Source of the DNA: Novosphingobium rosa NBRC 15208
GTDB lineage: Bacteria; Pseudomonadota; Alphaproteobacteria; Sphingomonadales; Sphingomonadaceae
Length of the DNA stretch: 43,574 nt
Assembly (NCBI RefSeq): GCF_001598555.1
Contig: NZ_BCZE01000068.1
Coordinates: 1 to 43,574 of the forward strand
Direction: 5' to 3'
Shown: positions 7,461-16,722 of the stretch, piece after piece
Position numbering within the stretch: the first letter of the stretch is position 1
How the letters are laid out: every line of letters starts with the position of its first letter
Program-made: the position numbers and the translations under genes
Notes under the pieces: model-generated
Databases searched by the model: none
The model's input: the letters and a program-made list of their open reading frames with translations, nothing else
What the model was told of the DNA's origin: nothing

Positions 7461-7710
7461 GAGAAGATGCGAGGGCCATCGCCCTCGCGCTCCCTTTCAT
7501 GTCTGCGTTGCGCTCTGACTAAACCTTGGCCTCGTGTTCAGAGCGCCGCAGGCTTTAATATACCTAGCGTGTCCTATCGTTCGCGGGATGGCTGCCTGCG
7601 GCGCTTCAGCTTGTGCAGGTGGAGAGCCGGGGCGCAACAATCGGGCGCCACCACTCTATCGCCGGAAGACGTCATGGGAGCGCGAGGGGGTAACCCCCTC
7701 GCATCTTCTC
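7461..7710. repeat. Terminal-inverted-repeat element, copy 1 (BIME/MITE-like)
   Basis: A 250-bp non-coding element with perfect 15-bp ends (GAGAAGATGCGAGGG and its complement). Each end continues into its own hairpin: left GCGAGGG/CCCTCGC, right GCGAGGGGGT/ACCCCCTCGC. A GCGCTCCC/GGGAGCGC pair follows further in. It fills the whole gap between the convergent EAL and mfd genes. The interior matches copy 2 at 14531-14678, except for about 100 extra bases near 7515-7614. Confidence 0.85.
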
Positions 7711-10700
7711 TTACTTGCCCTTCTTCTTAAGAATGGCGCTCAACCCCTTGGTCAACTGCAACAATCCGTTCAACCGAGCCTTTGGATCACCCCATGCCCG
7801 GCTGACGATCAGCTTGCTGTCCGGACGCAGCTTGATCGTGCCCTCCAGCCGCGCGGCATAGGCGGCCAGACCGGCGATATCCGGGAAGGAGTCGTTGTGG
7901 AACGACACCAGCGTCCCCTTCGCGCCCACGTCGATCTTGGCGATATGCGCCTCGATGGCCTGCCGCTTGATCTGGATCAGCTGGATCAGGTTGATCGTCG
8001 GCTGCGGCAGCGGCCCGAAGCGATCGATCATCTCGGCGGAGAGGGCTTCGACCTCGGCGCCATCCTCGGCATCGTTGAGGCGGCGGTAGAGCGCCATGCG
8101 GACGGCCAGATCCGGCACGTATTCCTCGGGGATCATGATCGGCGCATCGACGGTGATCTGCGGCGAAAGGCCCTTGGTGCTGTCGCGCTCGAGGCCGATC
8201 TCGCCCGCCTTGGCGGCGAGGATCGCGTCTTCCAGCATGGATTGATAAAGCTCGAAGCCGACCTCGCGGATATGGCCCGATTGCTCGTCACCAAGCAGGT
8301 TCCCCGCGCCGCGAATGTCGAGGTCGTGGCTGGCGAGCTGGAAACCGGCGCCCAGCGAGTCCAGGTCGCCCAGCACCTTCAGGCGCTTTTGCGCGGTGTC
8401 GGTCATGCCCTTGCCCGCCGCCGTGGTGAGATAGGCATAGGCGCGCAGCTTGGAGCGGCCCACACGCCCGCGCAGCTGGTACAATTGCGCAAGGCCAAAA
8501 CGGTCGGCGCGATGGATGATGATCGTGTTGGCGGAGGGAATATCGATCCCGCTTTCCACGATGGTGGTGGAGAGCAGTACGTCATATTTGCGCTCATAGA
8601 AGGCGCTCATGCGTTCTTCCACCTCGCTGGCCGCCATCTGGCCATGGGCGGAAACATATTTCACCTCAGGCACATAGGTGCGCAGCCACTCCTCCACCTC
8701 GGCCATGTCGGAGATACGGGGAACGACGATAAAGCTCTGCCCGCCGCGATGGTGTTCGCGCAGCAGGGCCTCGCGCATCACCATCTCGTCCCATTCCATC
8801 ACATAGGTGCGCACCGCCAGGCGATCGACCGGCGGCGTCTGGATGGTGGAGAGTTCGCGCAGGCCGCTCATCGCCATCTGAAGCGTGCGCGGGATGGGGG
8901 TAGCGGTCAGCGTCAGCATATGCACATCTGCGCGCAGCTGCTTCAGGCGCTCCTTGTGGGTGACGCCGAAGCGCTGTTCCTCATCGACGATCACCAGACC
9001 GAGCCGCTTGAAATTCACCGATTTGGCGAGCAGCGCATGGGTGCCCACGATCAGATCGACCTTGCCCTCAGCCAGCCCCGCGCGGGTGGCGCTGGCCTCC
9101 TTTTCGGGCACGAGGCGCGAGAGGCGGCCTACCTCCAGCGGGAAACCGGCGAAGCGCTCGGAAAAGCTCTTGTGGTGCTGGCGCGCAAGCAGGGTGGTCG
9201 GCGCCACCACCGCCACCTGCATCCCCGCCATGGCGGCGACGAAACCGGCGCGCAGGGCCACTTCCGTCTTGCCGAAGCCGACATCGCCGCAGACGAGGCG
9301 GTCCATCGGCTTGCCGCTGGCCAGATCCTCCAGCACGTCGCCGATGGCGGCTTCCTGATCCTCGGTCTCGTCCCAGGGGAAGCGGTCGACGAAGGGGGCG
9401 AAGCTGGCCGGATCGCTGACCAGCGCCGGGGCGGTGCGCAGGGCGCGCAGGGCGGCGGTTTTCAGGAGCTCATGGGCGATCTCGCGGATGCGCTCCTTGA
9501 GCTTGGCGCGGCGCTTCTGCCATGCCTCGCCGCCGAGGCGATCCAGTGCGACGCCTTCATTCTCGGCGCCAAAGCGCGACAAAACATCGAGATTTTCGAC
9601 CGGGATGTAGAGCTTGTCGCCCCCGGCATAGGTCAGCATCACGCAGTCATGCGGGCTGCCGCCGACGGGCACCGACTGCAGCCCCTCATATTTGCCGATG
9701 CCATGATCCATATGGACCACCAGATCGCCGGGGCTGAGCGCGGCCAGTTCGGCCAGAAAGGCGTCGGCGGATTTCTTCTTTTTCTTGCGGCGGACAAGGC
9801 GGTCGCCCAGCAGATCCTGCTCGGTGAGGATTTCCACGCTCTCGCTGGCAAAGCCGGTTTCCAGAGGCAGCACCAGCGCCGCGACCCGGCCCGAGGCGGC
9901 GATGCCCAGCGCCTCCTGCCATGTGTCGGCCAGAGCGGGGGTGGGGGCCTTGAAGGCCTCGCCCGCCTCGCCGAGGATCGATGTGATGCGCGCCCGGCTG
10001 CCGGTGGAATAGCAGGCCAGCACCGCCTTCTTGCCCATGCGGGCCTGAGCGATCAAATGTTTCGCCGCCGCCTCATAGGCATTGTCGCCCCGCGCGCGTT
10101 CCGGCGCGAAATCCCGTGCGCCGCTGAAAGCGAAATCGACCGTGGCGGCGCTGTCGGGCTGGGGGAAAGGCTGGGCGGTATGCGCGGGCCAGCCTTGCAG
10201 GCTGCGGGCGATTTCATCCTGTGTCAGGTACAGGGCATCGGCGGGCAGCGGGCGATAGGCGCCCGATTTCTTCTGGATTTCCGGATCGGCGCGCGAATGG
10301 TGGTAGTCGGTGACGTCGGCCAGACGTTCCTCGATGGCGCCTTGTGCTCCGGCTTCCACGACCAGCAGGTCAGCTTCGCCCAGATGGTCGAAGAGGGTGA
10401 CCAGACGGTCTTCGAGCAGCGGCAGCCAATGCTCCATGCCGGCCAGACGGCGGCCATCGCTGACCGCCTGATAGAGTGGATCGGTGGTGGCGTGCGCCGC
10501 AAAACGCTCGCGGTAGCGGCTGCGGAAGCGCTTGATGCTCTCGTCATCGAGCAGCGCCTCGCTGGCGGGCAGCAGCAGGTGTTGGGGCAGCGTGCCGGTG
10601 GTGCGCTGGGTGGCGGGATCGAAGAGGCGGATCGTCTCGATCTCGTCGCCGAAGAAATCGAGGCGCAGGCCCTGATCGAGACCGCTGGGGAAAATGTCGA

Positions 10701-11214
10701 AGATCGAGCCGCGCACGGCATATTCGCCGGCATCGGCCACGGTGTCGGTGCGGGCATAGCCAGCGCGGGCGAGCAGGGCGGTGAGGCTTTCGCGCCCGAT
10801 TTCCACGCCGGGCTTGAGCAGTCGCACCGATTCGCGGATGCGGAAGGGCGTGAGCACGCGCTGGGTGATCGCGCCCACGGTGGTGAGCAGCAGTTGCGGC
10901 GCCTCGACCTTCTGCTGCAGCCGGTGCAGCGCGGCCAGACGGCGCGTGGAGATCGAGACGGCGGGGCTGGCGCGGTCATAGGGCAGGCAGTCCCATGCGG
11001 GGAATTCCACCACCTCCAGCTCGGGGGCGAAGATTTTGGCGGCGTCGCCGATGGCGCGCATGGCGGCATCGTCGGCGGCCACGAAGACCGCGCGGCCCTG
11101 TTTCACCGCCGCGGCCCGCGCCAGATCGGCCAGCACCATGGGCTGGGCGCCGCGCACCAGCCCGGCCAGCGTCAGCGGGCTCTTGGCGGCGAGGATGCGG
11201 GAGATATCGGGCAT
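7711..11214 (-). CDS. mfd: Transcription-repair coupling factor
   Basis: An 1167-residue Mfd. It recognises RNA polymerase stalled at DNA lesions, displaces it with its ATP-driven translocase and recruits UvrA. From the N-terminus: a UvrB-like region (MPDISRILAAKSPLTLAGLV start, then the PAWDCLPYDRASP segment), an RNA-polymerase-interacting domain near residues 490-560 (GDLVVHMDHGIGKYEG), and the RecG-like motor. The motor has Walker A GDVGFGKT near 640 and DEEQRFGV near 743, followed by LTATPIPRTLQMA and the translocation-motif region. Length is normal for the family. It lies downstream of sdhE in the same direction with about 160 bp between them; recG is divergent. The ribosome site is weak. 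Confidence 0.97.
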   Translation of the reverse strand: MPDISRILAAKSPLTLAGLVRGAQPMVLADLARAAAVKQGRAVFVAADDAAMRAIGDAAKIFAPELEVVEFPAWDCLPYDRASPAVSISTRRLAALHRLQQKVEAPQLLLTTVGAITQRVLTPFRIRESVRLLKPGVEIGRESLTALLARAGYARTDTVADAGEYAVRGSIFDIFPSGLDQGLRLDFFGDEIETIRLFDPATQRTTGTLPQHLLLPASEALLDDESIKRFRSRYRERFAAHATTDPLYQAVSDGRRLAGMEHWLPLLEDRLVTLFDHLGEADLLVVEAGAQGAIEERLADVTDYHHSRADPEIQKKSGAYRPLPADALYLTQDEIARSLQGWPAHTAQPFPQPDSAATVDFAFSGARDFAPERARGDNAYEAAAKHLIAQARMGKKAVLACYSTGSRARITSILGEAGEAFKAPTPALADTWQEALGIAASGRVAALVLPLETGFASESVEILTEQDLLGDRLVRRKKKKKSADAFLAELAALSPGDLVVHMDHGIGKYEGLQSVPVGGSPHDCVMLTYAGGDKLYIPVENLDVLSRFGAENEGVALDRLGGEAWQKRRAKLKERIREIAHELLKTAALRALRTAPALVSDPASFAPFVDRFPWDETEDQEAAIGDVLEDLASGKPMDRLVCGDVGFGKTEVALRAGFVAAMAGMQVAVVAPTTLLARQHHKSFSERFAGFPLEVGRLSRLVPEKEASATRAGLAEGKVDLIVGTHALLAKSVNFKRLGLVIVDEEQRFGVTHKERLKQLRADVHMLTLTATPIPRTLQMAMSGLRELSTIQTPPVDRLAVRTYVMEWDEMVMREALLREHHRGGQSFIVVPRISDMAEVEEWLRTYVPEVKYVSAHGQMAASEVEERMSAFYERKYDVLLSTTIVESGIDIPSANTIIIHRADRFGLAQLYQLRGRVGRSKLRAYAYLTTAAGKGMTDTAQKRLKVLGDLDSLGAGFQLASHDLDIRGAGNLLGDEQSGHIREVGFELYQSMLEDAILAAKAGEIGLERDSTKGLSPQITVDAPIMIPEEYVPDLAVRMALYRRLNDAEDGAEVEALSAEMIDRFGPLPQPTINLIQLIQIKRQAIEAHIAKIDVGAKGTLVSFHNDSFPDIAGLAAYAARLEGTIKLRPDSKLIVSRAWGDPKARLNGLLQLTKGLSAILKKKGK

Positions 11215-11373
11215 GGCAACAGCGCTTTCGTCAGGTTTTTGGCGTCAGATCCGGGCACGGCAAACAACCCGCCGCGCCGATTCGGCGGGCAGGGGATTTT
11301 CACGCCTTTAGGGCAGCGGGCGCCCGGAGGGAAGGCGTTGGTTTGCGTTTTGTTCCGATGGGGCGCGGATCAT

Positions 11374-11652
11374 TCAGCGCGGGATGTCGACGTAATCCAG
11401 CTTGCGCATGCGATCCATCATCGGGCCCTGATATTCTTGCGGAACGGACAGCGAGCCCAGCGCCCAGCCGAGGATGTCGACATCCTCTTCCTCGATCATG
11501 GTCTCGAACCAGACGAGCTCCGCTTCGCTCCATTGCGCGTGGAAGCGGTCGAAGAAGCAGCCGATCATATAATCGGCCTCACGCGTGCCGCGATGCCAGG
11601 CGCGGAAATGGAGGCGCTTGAGGCGGTCTTGATGCGCTTGGGAGTCGGTCAT
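11374..11652 (-). CDS. sdhE: FAD assembly factor SdhE
   Basis: A 92-residue protein of the SdhE/YgfY (Sdh5) family, which promotes covalent attachment of FAD to the flavoprotein subunit of succinate dehydrogenase. The signature RGxxE is present as HRGTREAD around residue 20, followed by the typical five-helix sequence (DYMIGCFFDRF, FETMIEEEDVDILGW). It lies upstream of mfd and divergent from recG, an arrangement common in alphaproteobacteria. The link to mfd looks positional rather than functional. Confidence 0.93.
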   Translation of the reverse strand: MTDSQAHQDRLKRLHFRAWHRGTREADYMIGCFFDRFHAQWSEAELVWFETMIEEEDVDILGWALGSLSVPQEYQGPMMDRMRKLDYVDIPR

Positions 11653-11759
11653 GAGGGCGGGTTAGGCCGGGGCGGGCGCCAGATCAACAGCGATTTGGAA
11701 CAGTGGAATAAAGCGGGAACGCGGCTGGAAAAATCCATATGCCGCTTTATGAGGGCGGC

Positions 11760-13820
11760 ATGCGTCCCGAAGAGCTCAATCCCCTGTTCGTGAATGCCGA
11801 AGCGCTGAAAGGCGTGGGGGCTGGGCTGGCGCGGCCTTTGGCCAAGCTGGGGCTCAACCGGATTCGTGATTTCGTCTATCATCTGCCTGACCGTTTCGTC
11901 AGCCGCCGCGTGCTTCAGGCGCTGGAGGAAAGCGCGGTGGGCGAGCAGGTGATCGTGGAGCTGACGCCGGTCGATTATCGCGGCGGCGGCAATCCGCGCG
12001 CGCCCTTCCGGGTGATGGCCGAGGATAGGGCGGGCAATGTCTGTGCTCTGGTTTACTTTGGGCGCAACGCGGGCTGGGCGCGCAAGCAGTTGCCGCTGAA
12101 CGAGCCGCGCTGGATCGCCGGGCGGCTCGACCAGTTCGGGCAGAGCCTGCAGATCGTCCACCCCGAGCATGTCGGCGAGGACAGCACGGCGGCGATGGGC
12201 AAGACCATCGAGCCGATCTACCCTTTGTCCGAAGGCATGACCCAGGGCCGTCTGGGCGCGCTGGTGCAGCAGGCCTTGAAGGCCGTGCCGGAACTGCCGG
12301 AATGGATCGAGCCTTCGCTGAAAAGCAAGCAAGGCTGGCCCGATTGGCAGCCCGCCGTGCTGGCGGCCCATCGCGGAGAAGACCCCAAGGCGCGCGACCG
12401 CCTCGCCTATGACGAACTGCTGGCCAATTCTCTGGCGCTGATGCTGGTGCGGGCCAGCAACCGCCGCAGCAAGGGCCAGCCTTTGCAGGGCGACGGACGG
12501 CTGCGTTCCAAGCTGGCGTTGCCCTTCGCGCTGACCGGCGCGCAACGCCGCTCCATCGCGGAGATCGAGGGCGATCTGGCCCAGAGCGCCCCCATGCTGC
12601 GCCTGCTGCAGGGCGATGTGGGCAGCGGCAAGACGATTGTGGCGCTGGAATCCATGCTGATCGCGGTGGAGGCGGGGGCTCAGGCCGCGCTGCTGGCGCC
12701 GACCGAAATCCTCGCCCGCCAGCATTTCGAGACTTTGCGCCGCATGGCCGCGCCCACCGGGGTGAACATCGCCCTGCTGACCGGGCGCGACAAGGGCAAG
12801 GCCCGCGAGGGCATTCTGATGGGCCTGATGGATGGCAGCATCGATATGGTGGTGGGCACCCATGCCATCTTTCAGGATGCGGTGGCCTACAAGAACCTCG
12901 CGCTGGCGGTGATCGATGAGCAGCATCGCTTCGGCGTCGGCCAGCGGTTGATGCTGACGCAAAAGGGCAAGGCCACGCCGCATTGCCTGGCCATGACCGC
13001 CACGCCCATCCCGCGCACGCTGACCCTGGCGCAATATGGCGAGATGGATGTGAGCCGGCTGGATGAACTGCCGCCGGGCCGTCAGGCCATCGACACGCGC
13101 GTGGTGGCGCAGGAGCGGATCGGCGATGTGGTCGCCGCGCTCAGCCGCCACTTCGAGACCGGGCAGCAGGCCTATTGGGTCTGCCCGATGGTGCGCGAAA
13201 GCGAAACCGCCGACCTTGCCGCCGCCGAGGCGCGCCATGCCGATCTGGCCGCGCATTTCGGCAATGATGTGGTGCTGGTCCACGGGCAGTTGAAGCCCGA
13301 GGAGAAGGATGCCGCGATGGAGCGCTTCTCGCGCGGCGAGGCCAAGCTGCTGGTTGCCACCACGGTGATCGAGGTGGGCGTGGACGTGCCCAACGCCACG
13401 CTGATGGTGATCGAGCAGGCCGAGCGTTTCGGCCTCGCCCAGCTTCACCAGCTGCGCGGCCGCGTGGGGCGTGGTAGCGAGAAATCCACCTGCCTGCTGC
13501 TGCGCGGCGAAGCTTTGAGCGAGGTCGGCCGCGAAAGGCTGGCCCTGATGCGCGAAACGCAGGACGGTTTCCGTCTTGCCGAGGAAGATCTGCGCCTGCG
13601 CGGTGGCGGCGAGCTGCTGGGCACCCGCCAGTCCGGCGATACGCCCTTCCGCACCGCCAGCCTCGAACAGATCCAGCGCCTGCTGCCCATGGCCCATGAT
13701 GACGCCCGCCTGCTGATGGAGCGCGACGGCGGCCTTGTCGGCGAACGCGGGGAAGCTGCCCGCCTGCTGCTCTACCTTTTCGAGCGCGACTGGGGCGTGC
13801 AGCTTCTGCGCGGCGGGTAA
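11760..13820 (+). CDS. recG: ATP-dependent DNA helicase RecG
   Basis: A 686-residue RecG, which remodels stalled replication forks and branch-migrates Holliday junctions. The N-terminal wedge domain (MRPEELNPLF, ALKGVGAGLARPLAKLG) is followed by the helicase motor. Walker A GDVGSGKT lies near residue 285, DEQHRFGVGQR near 385, MTATPIPRTLTLA follows, and QLRGRVGRG comes later. I start at ATG 11760, where GAGGGCGGC sits just upstream and sphingomonad RecG proteins usually begin. ATG 11739, seven codons upstream in frame, is the alternative. It is divergent from sdhE-mfd; the CPBP-like gene follows 35 nt after its stop. Confidence 0.96.
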   Translation: MRPEELNPLFVNAEALKGVGAGLARPLAKLGLNRIRDFVYHLPDRFVSRRVLQALEESAVGEQVIVELTPVDYRGGGNPRAPFRVMAEDRAGNVCALVYFGRNAGWARKQLPLNEPRWIAGRLDQFGQSLQIVHPEHVGEDSTAAMGKTIEPIYPLSEGMTQGRLGALVQQALKAVPELPEWIEPSLKSKQGWPDWQPAVLAAHRGEDPKARDRLAYDELLANSLALMLVRASNRRSKGQPLQGDGRLRSKLALPFALTGAQRRSIAEIEGDLAQSAPMLRLLQGDVGSGKTIVALESMLIAVEAGAQAALLAPTEILARQHFETLRRMAAPTGVNIALLTGRDKGKAREGILMGLMDGSIDMVVGTHAIFQDAVAYKNLALAVIDEQHRFGVGQRLMLTQKGKATPHCLAMTATPIPRTLTLAQYGEMDVSRLDELPPGRQAIDTRVVAQERIGDVVAALSRHFETGQQAYWVCPMVRESETADLAAAEARHADLAAHFGNDVVLVHGQLKPEEKDAAMERFSRGEAKLLVATTVIEVGVDVPNATLMVIEQAERFGLAQLHQLRGRVGRGSEKSTCLLLRGEALSEVGRERLALMRETQDGFRLAEEDLRLRGGGELLGTRQSGDTPFRTASLEQIQRLLPMAHDDARLLMERDGGLVGERGEAARLLLYLFERDWGVQLLRGG

Positions 13821-13855
13821 GCGCTTTTTCAAGGCTTTGCGGTTAGAGATGAGCC

Positions 13856-14521
13856 ATGGCTGCCTCTTTTCCGCGACGCTCTATCCTGCTGATTGCCCTG
13901 ATCGCGATGGGAATCGCGGCGTTCCTGCCCTTCGATCAGGGCCTGCGTCTGCTGAGCTTCGGGCGCGATACGCTCCATATCCTGCTGATGGGTTTGCTGG
14001 CATTGGTAGGTGGCTTTTTCGCGCAAAAGGGCGGACTGACATCTGCGGCGCATCTCCGCGTGGGGCTGGCCTGGGCGCTGGGGATGGCGGCCTATGTGCT
14101 GGTGCTGGATGGCGTGCTGATGCGCCCCATGGTGCCGCCGGGCGCGCTGGCTTTTGTCCATACGCCTCTGCCGGGGCGGCTGGCGGTCTATATGGCGCGG
14201 GCCTTCAACGAGAGCGTGATTTATCGGCTGTTTCTGTTTGGCGGGCTAATCGCCCTGCTGCGTTCAAGCCGCCCCTTGTCGCCAGCGATGGTGCTGGCTC
14301 TGGCGCTGCTGGCGCAGATGGTCAACATCGCCCTGAATGTGGCGCTGATCGAGCCGGGGCCGGTCAGTGGAGCCATGCTGCTCTATTGGTCTCTGCGCTA
14401 TGTGCTGCCCGGCGTGGTCTGGGGCTGGCTCTATTGGCGGCACGGCTTCGTCACCACCGAGATCGCCTCGACCGGGGTGCATGTGTTTTTGCAGCCAGCG
14501 GTTGGGTGGGTTTTGGGGTAG
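13856..14521 (+). CDS. CPBP-like multi-pass membrane protein (diverged)
   Basis: A 221-residue integral membrane protein with about six hydrophobic spans (for example SILLIALIAMGIAAFLPF, TLHILLMGLLALVGGFF, MVLALALLAQMVNIALNVAL). The C-terminal half resembles the CPBP (CAAX-protease/bacteriocin-processing) fold: FNESVIYRLFLFG in the place of motif EExxxR, and a late His in STGVHVF. The first Glu of motif 1 is Asn, so protease activity is doubtful. It follows recG closely in the same direction. The family call is tentative; it could simply be an unclassified membrane protein. Confidence 0.7.
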   Translation: MAASFPRRSILLIALIAMGIAAFLPFDQGLRLLSFGRDTLHILLMGLLALVGGFFAQKGGLTSAAHLRVGLAWALGMAAYVLVLDGVLMRPMVPPGALAFVHTPLPGRLAVYMARAFNESVIYRLFLFGGLIALLRSSRPLSPAMVLALALLAQMVNIALNVALIEPGPVSGAMLLYWSLRYVLPGVVWGWLYWRHGFVTTEIASTGVHVFLQPAVGWVLG

Positions 14522-14530
14522 GGTGAAAGG

Positions 14531-14678
14531 GGAAAATGCGAGGGTCATCACCCTCGCGCTCCCTTTACTGTCCGCGTTGCGCTTCAGGTGGAGAGGCCGG
14601 GCGCAAGGATCGGGCGCCACTGCCCTTTCGTCGGAAGACGGAATGGGAGCGCGAGGGGGTAACCCCCTCGCATTCTCC
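14531..14678. repeat. Terminal-inverted-repeat element, copy 2 (BIME/MITE-like)
   Basis: A 148-bp element. Ends GGAAAATGCGAGGG and the complement of GGAGAATGCGAGGG match at 13 of 14 positions. Each end forms the same paired hairpins as copy 1, including an identical right arm GCGAGGGGGTAACCCCCTCGC in two halves. The inner part (CAGGTGGAGA, GGGCGCCAC, CGGAAGACG) aligns with copy 1. It again fills a convergent junction, between the CPBP-like gene and the dehydrogenase. Confidence 0.85.
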
Positions 14679-14691
14679 TTCTTGAACCCCT

Positions 14692-15645
14692 TCAACGCAA
14701 AAAGGGACGCGTCTCCACAACCGGCGTCAAAGGCTTGCCGGTTTCGAACCAGCTCACCAGATTGTCCGCCACCAGCTGCCCCATCGCCTCGCGGGTGATG
14801 ACCGAGGCCGAGCCGATATGCGGCAGCAGCACCAGACCGGGCTGATCGAGCAGGGCTTGCGGCACGCGGGGCTCATCCTCGAACACATCCAGCCCGGCCG
14901 AGAGGATCGTGCCGTTCTGCAGGGCTTCGATCAGGGCCTCGGTATCCACGACGCTGCCGCGCGCCACGTTAATCAGGATGCCGTCGGGGCCAAGTTCGGT
15001 CAGCACCTCGGCGCCCACGAGGTGGCGCGTGGCATCGCCGCCCGGGGTCAGCACCACCAGCACGTCGACGGCGGCGGCTAGAGAGACCGGGCTTTCGTGC
15101 CAGGTGTAGGGCACATCGCGCTTGCGGCGGGTGTGGTAGTCGATCTCGACGGCGAAGCCTTCCAGCCGCCGCGCCACGGCCAGCCCGATATCGCCCAGAC
15201 CCAGAATGCCCACGCGCCGCCCGCGCAGCGAGGGCGAGAAGGGGAAGCCGCCCTTCAGCCAATGCCCCTCGCGCAGGTGGCGCTCGGCGGCGGGGATCTG
15301 GCGGATGGTGGCGAGCAGCAGGCCCAGCGTCAGGTCGGCCACTTCTTCCGTCAGCACGTCGGGCGTGTTGGTGGCGATCAGGCGGCGCTCGGCGATGGCG
15401 GGGATATCGAGATGATCGTAGCCCACGCCGAAGCTGGCGATGATCTGCAGATTGGGCAGATGCTGCAGCAGATCCTCGCCCAGCAGGCCGCCGCTTTGCG
15501 TGGCGACCATGCCGGTGATTGCCGGGCCGACCTGCGCCAGAAAGGCATCCTTGTCAGCCGCCTGATACAGGCGATGCAGCGTGAAGCGACCCTCCAGCCG
15601 CTTTTCGACCAGAGGGGTAGGGGCGGTGAAGAGGATTTGCGTCAT
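14692..15645 (-). CDS. D-isomer-specific 2-hydroxyacid dehydrogenase
   Basis: A 317-residue NAD(P)-dependent oxidoreductase of the glyoxylate/hydroxypyruvate reductase type. It reduces a 2-keto acid to a D-2-hydroxy acid. The Rossmann motif GLGDIG is near residues 149-154. The catalytic triad is visible: Arg229 in NVARGSVVD, Glu258 in FEDEP and His276 in LLPHIGSAS. Immediately after the Rossmann motif, TRRKR suggests preference for NADPH. I chose the ATG at 15645, which has GGAAG upstream, over an in-frame ATG five codons earlier. It lies just downstream of the 2OG oxygenase gene in the same direction. The exact substrate cannot be read from sequence. Confidence 0.9.
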   Translation of the reverse strand: MTQILFTAPTPLVEKRLEGRFTLHRLYQAADKDAFLAQVGPAITGMVATQSGGLLGEDLLQHLPNLQIIASFGVGYDHLDIPAIAERRLIATNTPDVLTEEVADLTLGLLLATIRQIPAAERHLREGHWLKGGFPFSPSLRGRRVGILGLGDIGLAVARRLEGFAVEIDYHTRRKRDVPYTWHESPVSLAAAVDVLVVLTPGGDATRHLVGAEVLTELGPDGILINVARGSVVDTEALIEALQNGTILSAGLDVFEDEPRVPQALLDQPGLVLLPHIGSASVITREAMGQLVADNLVSWFETGKPLTPVVETRPFLR

Positions 15646-15679
15646 GGCTGCTTCCGACAAGGATGGGGGGTGTTTCGGC

Positions 15680-16615
15680 TTACATCCTCAGGCCGATTTC
15701 GCGCAACCTTTCCTGCAGATAGTCGTCTGCGGTGATCGAATTCGGATAACGGTCGGGGTTTTCGGCGGTGATGCAGCCGGGCAGCGTTTCGAAGCGGTAG
15801 TCGGAGCGCAGATGCAGGAAGAAGGGCATCGAATAGCGCGAATGAGCGGCGCGCTGCGCGGTGGGGTTGCGCACGCGGTGGGTGGTGGAAGGCAGCACAT
15901 GGTTGGTCAGGCGCTGCAGCATGTCGCCGATGTTGACCACCAGCGCGCCCGGCGGCGGGGCGACCTCCATCCAGGTGCCCTGCTTGGTCAGCAGTTCAAG
16001 GCCCGCTTCCTCGGCGCCGAGCAGCAGGGTGATGAGGTTGATGTCCTCATGCGCGCCGGCGCGGATGGCGCCTTCGGTGGCGTCGGCGATGGGGGGGTAG
16101 TGCAGCAGGCGCAGCACGGAGTTGCCATCCTCGATGGGCTTGTCGAAGAAATGCTTGTCCAGCCCCAGATCCACCGCGATGGCCGAAAGGATGCGCTCAC
16201 CGGCATGGTCCAGCGCGGCGTAGAGTTCGCGGAAAGTGGCCTCGAAGCCTTCGGGCTGAGTGGGCCAGATGTTGGGCGGCATGGAGGGGCCGGCGAGCGG
16301 GCTGCCCTCGGGCAGATCGCGGCCCACGTGCCAGAATTCCTTCAGATCGTGGCGGGTGGCGCCCTTGGCGATCTCGGTCTTGAAAGGCGTGTAGCCGCGC
16401 GCGCCGCCATTGGCGAGGAAATAGGCGCGCTTCTCCTCCTCGGGCAGGGCGAAGAACTGCTCGGTCAGCGCCCAGGCGCGGGCGACCAGATCGTGATCGA
16501 CGCCGTGATCCTTCACCATGGCAAAGCCGAACTGGCGGAAGCTCTGCCCGATGTCGCGCGCGAAATCTGCGGGCGCGGCGGCGAGCGAGAGAACGGGAAG
16601 TGTGGTGAGATCCAT
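15680..16615 (-). CDS. 2-oxoglutarate/Fe(II) oxygenase, isopenicillin N synthase-like
   Basis: A 311-residue non-haem iron oxygenase of the IPNS/2OG superfamily. The N-terminal DIOX_N-type region (FRQFGFAMVKDHGVD near 26-40, LPEEEKRAYF near 58) precedes the jelly-roll core. The iron facial triad is His189-x-Asp191 (AHEDINLITLL) and His246 (THRVRNP). Arg260-x-Ser262 (SRYSMPFF) binds the 2OG carboxylate. The ATG at 16615 has AGGA 6 nt upstream; an upstream in-frame extension lacks homology. It precedes the hydroxyacid dehydrogenase by 34 nt, so the two form an operon. The substrate is unknown; small-molecule hydroxylation is the usual role. Confidence 0.88.
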   Translation of the reverse strand: MDLTTLPVLSLAAAPADFARDIGQSFRQFGFAMVKDHGVDHDLVARAWALTEQFFALPEEEKRAYFLANGGARGYTPFKTEIAKGATRHDLKEFWHVGRDLPEGSPLAGPSMPPNIWPTQPEGFEATFRELYAALDHAGERILSAIAVDLGLDKHFFDKPIEDGNSVLRLLHYPPIADATEGAIRAGAHEDINLITLLLGAEEAGLELLTKQGTWMEVAPPPGALVVNIGDMLQRLTNHVLPSTTHRVRNPTAQRAAHSRYSMPFFLHLRSDYRFETLPGCITAENPDRYPNSITADDYLQERLREIGLRM

Positions 16616-16722
16616 GGGTGGTCCTGTATGTCGCTTGGCGCTAAAGCGCTTGTTTATGGGGGCGCGTGCCGCTGTGGGGCGCCCTGCTGCCACCGTCCTT
16701 AAGCCAAATGGAAGCTTTGCGC

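Noticed and set aside
7534..11793. Very long rightward open frame (1419 codons) opposite mfd and sdhE
   Set aside because: It mirrors mfd in the antisense GC-rich frame. Its translation is Gly/His/Gln/Leu-rich and repetitive with no domain, while mfd on the other strand has all its motifs.
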